Below, one piece after another: positions 53,269-60,423 of a stretch of 64,000 nucleotides of DNA. The position numbers were made by a program, and so were the translations under genes. Numbering within the stretch: position 1 is the first letter of the stretch; every line of letters starts with the position of its first letter. This stretch comes from Gp13-AA77 sp035578005 (lineage in GTDB: Bacteria > Acidobacteriota > Terriglobia > UBA7540). The notes beneath the pieces were generated by a model. That model saw only the letters and a program-made list of their open reading frames with translations, did no database searches and had not been told where the DNA came from. The stretch is taken from NCBI GenBank assembly GCA_035578005.1, contig DATJYK010000243.1, positions 1 through 64,000 of the forward strand, in the 5' to 3' direction.

Positions 53269-54039
53269 TGACGATGCTACAGGAGATCAACAAACTTCTG
53301 AACGACTACCGGGCGTGGCTCAAGGAAAAGACCACCCTGCGCGAGGTCAACGGCTCTTGGGTTGAAATCACGACACCCTTCCTCGACCGTCACAACGACG
53401 CCCTGCAAATTTACGCCCGCGCGCAAAATGGCGGCTACCTTCTCACCGATGACAGCTATACTATTCACGACCTCGAAGCTTCGGGCTGCAAACTCGACAC
53501 CGAAAAACGGAAAGACCTTTTGCAAATGACGCTTAACGGGTTCGGCGTGAAGCTGAACCACGAAGCCATAGAAGTTCAGGCAACGCCTGAAACCTTTCCA
53601 CTTCGCAAGCACAACCTCCTTCAAGCCATGCTTGCTGTGAACGACCTTTTCTACCTCGCCAAGCCCATTGTCGAGAGCCTTTTTTATGAAGATGTGGTTG
53701 CATGGCTCGATGCAAACGATATCCGCTATACGCCGAGCGTGAAGTTTACTGGCATCAGCGGCTATGACCACCATTTTCATTTCGCTATACCCAAGTCTAA
53801 GAAGCAGCCGGAGCGCATTGTGCAGGCGATCACCCGACCGACGCGCAGACAACGCGTTGCTGTTTATCAATGCTTGGGGCGATACGCGCCAAGTCCGTGC
53901 CACGGACTCAAAGGCATATGCCGTTCTCAATGACGAACAGCCGATTTCGGGCCCAGTCATCGAGGCGTTTCGCAATTACGATATCCGGCCCGTGCCGTGG
54001 ACCGGGCGTATTGACGTTCTAACCGAACTTGCAGCCTAA
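53268..54039 (+). pseudogene. DUF1828/DUF1829 protein, single-base frameshift
   Basis: The first 187 residues are DUF1828-like (WVEITTPFLDRHNDALQIYA, GYLLTDDSYTIHDLEASGC, LTDD box). The C-terminal part (DNALLFINAWGDTRQVRATD, then VPWTGRIDVLTELAA) is in the next frame. One extra C near 53828-53830 explains it. Corrected length is about 256 residues. It is coupled to the DUF6978 gene by overlap. Such pairs are seen on phage and mobile islands; their function is unknown. Two independent one-C errors in adjacent genes suggest either basecalling error or recent inactivation. Confidence 0.75.
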
Positions 54040-54131
54040 AAACCCTTCCCCTGCCCCGCATCACCCTTCGCGGGTGGCGCATACCGCGGGTGGCGACGAC
54101 ATTGTACTGTATGTCGTCGCCACCCGCGAGG

Positions 54132-54258
54132 TCACAACAAAGCTTCAATTCTCACAGTGCCGGCTTCGACCGCTTGAATAGCCCATTTGTGATCGTATAG
54201 CAGGCCCATGCCCGCCAACGGGTCAGAGTCGACTGCATCGACCAGCACGCGACGTACC
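54132..54258 (-). pseudogene. C-terminal fragment of a retropepsin-like protease gene
   Basis: About 127 bp nearly identical to the 3' end of the complete gene at 55141-55512, including its stop codon and the flanking cgcgaggtcacaacaaagct. It encodes only the last 40 or so residues (DAVDSDPLAGMGLLYDHKW). The 5' two-thirds are gone, and the fragment ends in another palindromic unit. Confidence 0.8.
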
Positions 54259-54328
54259 CGCGGGGTGGCGCCTACGTCGCTTTGAATGTAGCCGCCTTTC
54301 GCGGGTGGCACATACGTGCGCAGTTTTT

Positions 54329-54390
54329 TGGCGCAGACCTTCTGGACTGGGGTTCAGCACTATAAGCGGGCTGAGTCAAGGTCTGCGCCA
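54329..54390. repeat. Inverted repeat hairpin
   Basis: tggcgcagacctt at 54329-54341 is repeated inverted at 54378-54390. Similar gggtggc/gccaccc palindromes occur at 54080-54127 and 55098-55136, so the unit is part of a local repeat family that punctuates this island. Confidence 0.65.
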
Positions 54391-54405
54391 CCCCACGCCG
54401 ACGCC

Positions 54406-54801
54406 TCAAAGCCCGCTATTGGCCACAAGCTGCGACCGCAATTCCAGACGGCGAGCATCATTCATGGCCAGCACATGCACGGTCGCCCGGCCGGCAGGAG
54501 TAATCCCGACGATGCGCACGCCACGAAAAACAAAGTGGTCAACCCAACGGTCGCGCCTCGGGTGAAAAAGGGGCACAAGCCGGCCAGTGAGTGGATCGAT
54601 GCCGGTCAAGTTCGGACCCTTTTGGAGATTGCAGCGATGGCAGGCTAACGCCAGGTTCTCAAGTTCTTCTGACCCGCCGTGCTGCTTCGCGGTGATGTGC
54701 TCGACGTGGTGCCTTAGCTCGCTGTGCTCCTGGCGGAGCAAGCAGTACTCGCAGCGGTTTTCCGCCCGGCGCTGGACAGCGCCCCGCGTGGCGGCATCCA
54801 T
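54406..54801 (-). CDS. HNH endonuclease
   Basis: 131 residues with a full HNH domain. A first zinc CxxC is RCEYCLLRQ, the core is HVEHITAKQHGGSEELENLA, and the second CxxC and terminal His region are LACHRCNLQKG. The C-terminal half (LFHPRRDRWVDHFVF, RIVGITPAGRATVHVLAMND) is a conserved accessory segment. Its ATG overlaps the upstream stop (tgatg), so it is translated with the small gene before it. The role (mobile-element nuclease or defence) is not shown by context. Confidence 0.88.
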   Translation of the reverse strand: MDAATRGAVQRRAENRCEYCLLRQEHSELRHHVEHITAKQHGGSEELENLALACHRCNLQKGPNLTGIDPLTGRLVPLFHPRRDRWVDHFVFRGVRIVGITPAGRATVHVLAMNDARRLELRSQLVANSGL

Positions 54802-55067
54802 CAGGAGCCGCTCGTATTCAGTTGTCGCTGAGCCTTGAGCTTTAAAATGGAGATGAAGTCAGCCGCATTGATGAAGGCCTCGAATTCGGTCCTTTCCTCA
54901 TCAGTCAGAACTCCATTGTTAGCCTGCTCGGCGAGGACGTTAACTCGGGCCTGAATCTCAGGATCAATACGGAATTCAATGACCCGCCGCGCCGACTCGG
55001 TATCAAGGCAGCGGCTCAAGGGATCAAGGAGGCCGTCCAAGGCTGTGGCATCAATAGAATGGCCCAT
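54801..55067 (-). CDS. Small helical partner of the HNH nuclease
   Basis: 88 residues from ATG 55067. The sequence is helical and charged (PLSRCLDTESARRVIEFRID, then ARVNVLAEQANNGVLTDEER and TEFEAFINAADFISILKLKA). I know the ESARRVxEFR...LTDEER pattern from small proteins encoded before HNH nucleases in cyanobacteria and planctomycetes. Whether it is an antitoxin-like inhibitor or a DNA-binding subunit is not known. A longer frame to 55157 would begin in the palindromic repeat and is rejected. Confidence 0.75.
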   Translation of the reverse strand: MGHSIDATALDGLLDPLSRCLDTESARRVIEFRIDPEIQARVNVLAEQANNGVLTDEERTEFEAFINAADFISILKLKAQRQLNTSGS

Positions 55068-55140
55068 GGTTGCTAGGTTAGCATAGAGGGCGCGGCGCCG
55101 GGTGGCGAAAACATTGTACTGCATGTCGCCACCCGCGAGG

Positions 55141-55512
55141 TCACAACAAAGCTTCAATTCTCACAGTGCCGGCTTCAACCACTTGAATAACCCATTTGTG
55201 ATCGTAGAGCAGGCCCATGCCCGCCAACGGGTCAGAGTCGACCGCATCCGCCAGCACGCGGCGTAACCGGCCCTCCCGGAGGACGGCGCCTTCGTAAACA
55301 TCAAAGAGACTCCCGGTGCCGTCTGCCATGAGGGCGCAGCCACGGCCGCGAAAGGGAAGGTCCAGCCTGAGAATCAGCGGAGTGGGTAAGGCCAGTGTGC
55401 CGGTGAAGCCCGTATCGACGATGGCCTCAACTTCTTGCTCCCGGCCTTCCGAACCGAGTGTGTCGAGAGGGATCAGAGCTTCACGGTAAGTGTTAACGGC
55501 TCCGACGATCAT
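55141..55512 (-). CDS. Clan AA retropepsin-like aspartic protease
   Basis: 123 residues. The catalytic motif is AIVDTGFTGTLALP, followed by the flap region (GRGCALMADGTGSLFDVYEG) and LAGMGLLYDHKW near the end, matching the single-domain retropepsin-like family (about 120 residues) that acts as a dimer. No signal peptide, so cytoplasmic. These genes often occur next to small partner proteins in mobile regions. A partial duplicate lies 1 kb away at 54132-54258. Confidence 0.85.
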   Translation of the reverse strand: MIVGAVNTYREALIPLDTLGSEGREQEVEAIVDTGFTGTLALPTPLILRLDLPFRGRGCALMADGTGSLFDVYEGAVLREGRLRRVLADAVDSDPLAGMGLLYDHKWVIQVVEAGTVRIEALL

Positions 55513-55629
55513 GGAAGCCCTGTGGGGTAGCGCGGCCCGAAGCGATGGGCGAAGCGTGCGTTCGGGGCCTTAAATGACACAACTGCCCGGTGGCTCGCGG
55601 GTGGCTACCAGCCCATCCCGCCCTTTGTA

Positions 55630-55690
55630 AACATTGCTAGCATTGTTAGCATTGTTAATTTTGTTTGTAACGTTCGTAATGATCGTAATG
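55630..55690. repeat. Short A+T-rich tandem repeat
   Basis: gctagcattgttagcattgt with related words (gtaacgttcgtaatgatcgt) gives a run of roughly 9-10-bp repeats, much richer in A+T than its surroundings. No gene uses it. Confidence 0.6.
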
Positions 55691-55864
55691 TTCTATACCT
55701 TTACAGGCTTGCGCGCCCTGTGATTCAGTCAACATGGGAGTAGTGCGCCATGGCTGACACCCCGATTGACAGTTGGAGTCGGCTGGAAAACCTGCCCCAC
55801 GGCGCCCCCCAACCGGCACCTCCCCGGTCAACTCGAGGAGCCCGAAATTGGGACCCCCACGAAC

Positions 55865-55935
55865 GAACCCAGCATGTTGTTGAAAACAAAGACTAAGAGA
55901 TTTCGGAACCCAGCATGTTATTGAAAATAAGTCTG
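55865..55935 (+). repeat. Direct repeat of about 30 bp
   Basis: gaacccagcatgttgttgaa at 55865 recurs as gaacccagcatgttattgaa at 55906, with a third weak version (taacccagcaagtttatgat) after 55940. The units are about 41 bp apart. The 55513-56484 region as a whole contains repeats and no supportable gene. Confidence 0.65.
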
Positions 55936-56189
55936 TTAACTCTGCTAACCCAGCAAGTTTATGATGGCAATGGTCTTACCGAAAAATCGGAGGTCAAAAA
56001 TGGAATAGACTTGTACTCAGAGGAGTAGCCCGACGACGGGCTTGGGCAACCGGGAAAACGGCCGCAAGTCCAGGGGACCTGTCAGCGAGCAGGGCAAGGC
56101 CATGTCCCGCGCCAATGCCGGCAAGCACTGCGGACGCGCCGAACGTGGTTAGCGCGAATCCGGCGTGTGCAGACGACGGTAACCACAAC

Positions 56190-56366
56190 GGGTGCTGGTG
56201 TCCTTTGAACGCTCCCAGCGCAGTCATTCCCGCGAAGGCGGGAATCCACCTACTTGACTCCATGTTTCCAACAACTTCGAAAATGGATTCCCGCCTCCGC
56301 GGGAATGACTGCGCTTCAAGAGGGGTTTCAACCAGGAAATGACACCACTACCACAGAACTCGCGGA
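56190..56366. repeat. Dispersed repeat with inverted palindromes, copy 2
   Basis: Near-identical to 272-446, in the same orientation. The shared sequence runs from gggtgctggtgtc through both palindromic units to ctcgcgga. The two copies bracket most of the window at 56 kb distance. Confidence 0.85.
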
Positions 56367-56429
56367 TTTGGCCTTTTTCGCTGCTATGATCTACGAGGGG
56401 CAAGCGGTTTGGGCTGGGAAGGCTTTTTC

Positions 56430-56457
56430 TAACCCCTAATCCCTAACCCCTAACCAC
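56430..56457. repeat. Heptamer tandem repeat (ctaaccc type)
   Basis: taaccccta atccctaacccctaacca: four degenerate 7-nt units just upstream of the oxidoreductase gene's ribosome binding site. Confidence 0.7.
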
Positions 56458-56484
56458 TTGTTGGTTCTGCGGCAGGAACAAACG

Positions 56485-57507
56485 ATGAAAAGCTTAGGCG
56501 TCGGCATTATAGGAACGGGCTGGGTTTCGGGCGAGCACATCAAGGCCTTCGAAGCCAATCCGCACACCGAGGTGCGCGGGATCGTCAGCCGGGACGAAGC
56601 GCGGGCGGCTGCCAAGGCGCAGGAATACGGTTTGGCGCATTGCCGGGCTTATGGTCACCTTGAAGGTCTTCTAAATGACCCTGATATCCATGTTGTTTCC
56701 ATCTGCACGCCGCACCACTTGCACGCCGCGCAGGGTATCGCAGGAGCCAAGGCAGGCAAGCATCTCATGCTCGAAAAGCCGGTGGCGCTCGATCTGGCCA
56801 GTCTGCGGGAGCTGCAAGCCGCTGTGCGCGCGGCGAAAGTAAAGACGGTAGTGAGCTTCGTGCTGCGCTGGAATCCACTGTTCGAGACTCTGAAGGCGCT
56901 GCTGGCGGACGGCGTTGTGGGGCAGCTCTTCTACGCCGAGGTCGATTACCTTCACGGCATCGGGCCCTGGTATGCGCAGTACGAGTGGAACATCAAGAAA
57001 GAGATCGGCGGCAGCAGCCTGCTCACCGGCGGCTGCCACGCGGCGGACGGACTGCGGTGGTTCGTGGGAAAGCGGGCGGTGGAGGTGTTCGCTTACGCCA
57101 ATTTCAGCCCGCGCAACCCGCTGGCTTATGAATACGAGCCCAACAGCGTGACCCTGGTGAAGTTTGAAGACGGCACTTTGGGCAAAGTGGCCTCGTCGGT
57201 GGAGAGCGTGATGCCGTACGTTTTCAATATCGAGCTGTTGGGCGACGGCGGCTCCATCCGCAACAATCAGGTGTTCTCAAAGCGCTGGGTGGGACAGAAA
57301 GGCTGGGCGACCATCCCGACGGTCCTGCCCGATAGCGGCGACGTAAGCCATCACCCGTTCAAGGGCCAGGTGAACCATTTCGTGGATTGCATTCTGAATG
57401 ACCGCGAGTCGCACGCAAACCTGGAGGACGCCGCGCAAACTCATGAGATCTGTTTCGCCTCGGAAATTTCGGCGCGGGAACGGCGGCCGGTGGCGCTGCC
57501 CTTGTAG
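56485..57507 (+). CDS. Gfo/Idh/MocA-family NAD(P)-dependent oxidoreductase
   Basis: 340 residues. The Rossmann motif GVGIIGTGWVSGEHIKAF is at the N-terminus, and VSICTPHHLHAAQGIAGAKA and GKHLMLEKPVALDL carry the catalytic EKP. The C-terminal substrate domain starts about residue 125 (FVLRWNPLFETLKALLADG). It likely oxidises a sugar or inositol derivative; the substrate is not evident. ATG 56485 follows gcaggaacaaacg; an in-frame TTG at 56458 is less good. A heptamer array and a palindrome separate it from the aminotransferase. Confidence 0.92.
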   Translation: MKSLGVGIIGTGWVSGEHIKAFEANPHTEVRGIVSRDEARAAAKAQEYGLAHCRAYGHLEGLLNDPDIHVVSICTPHHLHAAQGIAGAKAGKHLMLEKPVALDLASLRELQAAVRAAKVKTVVSFVLRWNPLFETLKALLADGVVGQLFYAEVDYLHGIGPWYAQYEWNIKKEIGGSSLLTGGCHAADGLRWFVGKRAVEVFAYANFSPRNPLAYEYEPNSVTLVKFEDGTLGKVASSVESVMPYVFNIELLGDGGSIRNNQVFSKRWVGQKGWATIPTVLPDSGDVSHHPFKGQVNHFVDCILNDRESHANLEDAAQTHEICFASEISARERRPVALPL

Positions 57508-57510
57508 GCA

Positions 57511-57552
57511 GTGATTAGTGGCAAGGGGTAAGTGGTTAGTGGTTGGTGGTTG
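57511..57552. repeat. Heptamer tandem repeat (gtggtta type)
   Basis: agtggttagtggttggtggt and neighbouring words form six degenerate 7-nt units immediately after the oxidoreductase stop codon. Confidence 0.75.
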
Positions 57553-57656
57553 TAGCGGCGGTCTATGACCGCCGTATTTCGAGATCAATAGCTTCGGCGG
57601 CCTTGCCGCGACCTGGAGGGTTGCCTTTACTTCGGCGGTCACAGACCGCCGCTACA
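57551..57656. repeat. 24-bp inverted repeat (REP type)
   Basis: tgtagcggcggtctatgacc plus gccg at 57551-57574 pairs with its near-perfect inverse at 57633-57656. It ends 16 bp before the aminotransferase start. I know this gcggcggtctatgaccgccg unit as a common palindromic repeat in acidobacterial and related genomes. Confidence 0.8.
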
Positions 57657-57672
57657 GCCTGACGGAGATACA

Positions 57673-58971
57673 TTGACTCCAATCTTTGAACTCAACAATG
57701 AAAATCTGCATACTCTCCGGCGCCAGGTCCGCCAGGAGTACGAGGCACTGCGGGCGCGAGGCCTGAAGCTCGACATGACGCGGGGCAAGCCAGCTCCCGA
57801 ACAGCTCAACCTCGCCAACGGCTTGTTGGTGGTGCCCCTCCATGGCGACCATTTCAGCGCGTCCGGTGACGACGCACGCAACTACGGCGGCTTGCAGGGA
57901 CTGCCCGAGGCGCGCGCCCTGTTCGCGCCCATCCTAGGCGCGCCGGCCGACCGTATGGTGATCAGCAACAATTCCAGCCTGGCCGTGATGCATGACTGCC
58001 TTGCCTGGGCGCTGCTCAAGGGTGTTCCGGGGTCGGAAGGGCCCTGGTCTCAGGCGCCGTGGCCCACCTTTATCTGCCCGGTTCCGGGTTACGACCGCCA
58101 CTTCGCGATTTGCGAGGAGTACGGCATCCGCATGGTACCGGTTCCGCTGACGGGGCAGGGACCCGACATGGACGCGGTAGAAGCGCTGGCGGCCAATCCC
58201 ACGGTGAAGGGCATGTGGTGCGTGCCCAAGTACTCGAACCCTACCGGCGAGATCTATTCCGCCGAGACCGTGCAGCGGTTGGCCTCAATGCGCACGGGCG
58301 CCCCTGACTTCCGGCTGTTCTGGGACAACGCCTATGCCGTTCACCATCTCACCGAGAAGCGGCATGAGATCGCGAATATTCTTGAGCTCTGCGAGAAGGC
58401 CAACAACCCGGATCGGGCCTTCGTGTTTGGTTCGACGTCGAAAGTGACGCTGGCCGGCGCGGGTCTGGCCTTCTTTGCTTCGTCGCCTGCCAACGTGCGC
58501 TGGTACCTCGCGCGCGCCGGGAAGCGGACTATCGGTCCCGACAAATTGAATCAGCTTAGGCACGTGCGCTTCCTGAAAAACCAGGAAGGATTGCACCGCC
58601 ACATGGACGCGCATCGTGCCTTACTGGCTCCGAAGTTTGAAACCGTCCTGGCGGCCCTGGAGTCGCGCCTGGCGGGAACGGGTGTGGCGAGCTGGTCCAG
58701 GCCGGAAGGCGGCTATTTCATCAGCGTGGACGTGATGCCGGGAACCGCGCGGCAGGTGGTGGAACTCGCGCGAGACGCGGGCGTGGCCCTCACTCCGGCC
58801 GGCGCCACCTGGCCGCATGGGCGCGATCCGCATGACCGCACGCTGCGCCTGGCCCCCACTTTTCCGTCGTTGGAAGACGTGCGGGCGGCGTCTGAAATCA
58901 TTGCTGTGTGCATCCTGTTGGCGGGGTCGAAAAGGAATGATGAATCCGAATATTCGGAATATTCGGAATGA
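57673..58971 (+). CDS. Aspartate aminotransferase, class I subgroup Ic-like
   Basis: 432 residues, PLP-dependent, cytoplasmic. The N-terminal segment LDMTRGKPAPEQLNLANGLL, then RNYGGLQGLPEARALFAPIL, is typical of the Corynebacterium-type subgroup Ic aspartate aminotransferases. KYSNPTGEIYS and LFWDNAYAVHHL precede the PLP lysine in FGSTSKVTLAGAGLAFF. The late motif is SRPEGGYFISVDVMPGTARQ. Start TTG 57673 has cggaga 5 nt upstream. The last 11 residues (NDESEYSEYSE) are encoded by a heptamer repeat array that has invaded the 3' end. Confidence 0.93.
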   Translation: MTPIFELNNENLHTLRRQVRQEYEALRARGLKLDMTRGKPAPEQLNLANGLLVVPLHGDHFSASGDDARNYGGLQGLPEARALFAPILGAPADRMVISNNSSLAVMHDCLAWALLKGVPGSEGPWSQAPWPTFICPVPGYDRHFAICEEYGIRMVPVPLTGQGPDMDAVEALAANPTVKGMWCVPKYSNPTGEIYSAETVQRLASMRTGAPDFRLFWDNAYAVHHLTEKRHEIANILELCEKANNPDRAFVFGSTSKVTLAGAGLAFFASSPANVRWYLARAGKRTIGPDKLNQLRHVRFLKNQEGLHRHMDAHRALLAPKFETVLAALESRLAGTGVASWSRPEGGYFISVDVMPGTARQVVELARDAGVALTPAGATWPHGRDPHDRTLRLAPTFPSLEDVRAASEIIAVCILLAGSKRNDESEYSEYSE

Positions 58972-59160
58972 TGAATTCGGAATTCGAAATGATGAACGAT
59001 GAACGATGAATGATGAGCGATGAATGATGAGCGATACTCTGAATAACTCTGAATATGAAGGTCAAACAAGGTCGGCCGGGAGCTGGATACGGCAACCACG
59101 AGCTACGAACGACGAACCACGAACGACGCACTACGAACGCTGAACCCCGAACCCCGAACT
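58937..59160. repeat. Long mixed heptamer array
   Basis: Successive blocks of 7-nt words: gaatattcggaatattcgg, then gatgaacgatgaacgatgaa, then gaaccacgaacgacgcacta, then gaaccccgaaccccgaactt. The first block encodes the C-terminus of the aminotransferase. No other gene is present between 58972 and 59484. Confidence 0.8.
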
Positions 59161-59165
59161 TTCTC

Positions 59166-59194
59166 TTGACACTCCCACCCATCGGCGCTACAAA
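59166..59194 (+). promoter_or_regulatory. Sigma-70-type promoter for imuA-imuB-dnaE2
   Basis: ttgaca at 59166-59171, a 17-bp spacer, and tacaaa at 59189-59194: a consensus -35, an ideal spacer and a fair -10. It lies 290 bp before the imuA start. No clear LexA operator of a known type was recognised, though SOS control would be expected. Confidence 0.6.
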
Positions 59195-59312
59195 TAAGGC
59201 GTAGCGAATAAAAAGCGAAAGTACAAAAGTGCTATAAGACCGGCTTTCGCGGGCCCAAAGGCGTTTTCGCTTGATGTGTATGTTTTCGGAGTTGAAAAAC
59301 ACTCGCCGGCGC

Positions 59313-59408
59313 TGTCATTCCGAGGAGCCGTAGGCGACGAGGAATCTCGCTCTGAAATTAAAGAAACGACGAGATTCCGCGTCGCCTATAACGGCTCCGC
59401 GGAATGAC
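59313..59408. repeat. 37-39-bp inverted repeat (REP hairpin)
   Basis: tgtcattccgaggagccgta with ggcgacgaggaatctcg (59313-59349) is repeated inverted at 59370-59408 with a few mismatches. The apparent ATG at 59404 lies inside it, which argues for the downstream imuA start. Confidence 0.8.
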
Positions 59409-59484
59409 AGTGTGGACGAGTTCAACTTTTAACTTTCGACCTTTGACTTTTGACTTGTTCCGCTACGGAGTCAGAGAGCGAGCT

Positions 59485-60423
59485 GTGAAATCGGCTGCTC
59501 AAGTCCGCGCGCTCGTGGAAGCCGCTCTCGGGCCCAGCTTTCCTTCTCCATTCGTGCTGCGGGAAAGGCACACGCCCGAACTCGTGCCCACGGGTCTCGC
59601 AGCCATTGACGCGCTCACCGGCGGTCTGCCGCGTTCGAGCCTGACGGAGATTTCAGGACCGCCTTCTTCGGGCCGCACCTCGCTTGAGCTGGCGTTGCTG
59701 GCCACGCTCACCACACAAGGCGAGGCCTGCGCTTTGATTGACGCCGAAGACGCGTTTCATCCGGCTTCCGCACAAGCTGCAGGTGTGGTGCTCGACCATC
59801 TCCTTTGGGTGCGCTGCCACGGCCTCGAGCAGGCACTGCGCGCCGCGGACTTGTTGCTGGGAGCAGGAGGATTCGGCGCCGTGGTGCTGGACCTGGCCGA
59901 TGTTCCCGCGCGGCGAACGCGGCGCGTGCCTCTCAGCTACTGGTTCCGCTTTCGGCGCGCGGTGGAGAACACGCCCACTGTGCTGGCGCTGATCGATGAA
60001 GAACCCTGCGCGCAAAGTTCGGCCTCGCTGGTGCTTCGTCTGGAGAGTGAAGGCGTGAGGTGGTCGGCCGCAGCCGATGAAGAAGCCGAGAGCGTGGAAC
60101 GGTCCGTAGCGGCCGCTGAAGTCGAAAGTCAAAAGTCAAAAGTTGGGAGTCGAAATTCGAAATTCGAAATCCGAAATTCGGAAGCTGCACTTGACGATTG
60201 GGACTTCGTAAATTTGCCGCACGCCCGTCTGCTGCGCGGGATTCGCTGGCGTGCGGAAGTCGTTCGGAATCGAAATTCGGAATCGAAATTCGGAATCCGA
60301 AAGTCGAAATTCGAAATTCGGAACTCGGAATCCGAAATCCGGAATCCGAAATTCAAAGTTGGAAAGTTTCAAGTTTCGAGTTTCGAGTTTCAAATTTCAA
60401 TCGACATCGCCAATCAGCAATGA
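59485..60423 (+). CDS. imuA: ImuA-like RecA-fold protein of the mutasome
   Basis: About 312 residues. A RecA/SulA-like core begins LVPTGLAAIDALTGGLPRSS, with the Walker A GPPSSGRTS near residue 58 and the Walker B region GFGAVVLDLADVP. ImuA works with ImuB and DnaE2 in error-prone translesion synthesis and cell-survival mutagenesis. GTG 59485 is chosen; an in-frame ATG at 59404 starts in a palindrome and runs through heptamers (aactttcgacctttgacttt). Two heptamer arrays (60119-60184, 60262-60405) are inserted in frame in the C-terminal third. The stop overlaps imuB by 4 bp. Confidence 0.87.
   Translation: MKSAAQVRALVEAALGPSFPSPFVLRERHTPELVPTGLAAIDALTGGLPRSSLTEISGPPSSGRTSLELALLATLTTQGEACALIDAEDAFHPASAQAAGVVLDHLLWVRCHGLEQALRAADLLLGAGGFGAVVLDLADVPARRTRRVPLSYWFRFRRAVENTPTVLALIDEEPCAQSSASLVLRLESEGVRWSAAADEEAESVERSVAAAEVESQKSKVGSRNSKFEIRNSEAALDDWDFVNLPHARLLRGIRWRAEVVRNRNSESKFGIRKSKFEIRNSESEIRNPKFKVGKFQVSSFEFQISIDIANQQ
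60119..60184 (+). repeat. Heptamer array inside imuA (first)
   Basis: gtcgaaa, gtcaaaa, gtcaaaa, gttggga, gtcgaaa, ttcgaaa, ttcgaaa, tccgaaa, ttcggaa: nine consecutive 7-nt units starting at 60121. They encode a basic/serine-rich insertion (SQKSKVGSRNSKFEIRNSE). Confidence 0.9.
60262..60405 (+). repeat. Heptamer array inside imuA (second)
   Basis: About 140 bp of gaattcg-, gaatccg- and gtttcga-type 7-nt units up to 15 bp before the imuB start. They form the C-terminal about 45 residues of ImuA (RKSKFEIRNSESEIRNPKF) and also carry the imuB translation-initiation region. Confidence 0.88.

Noticed and set aside
58937..59160. Possible CRISPR array
   Set aside because: Units are 7 nt and degenerate, with no spacers and no cas genes; these are tandem short repeats.
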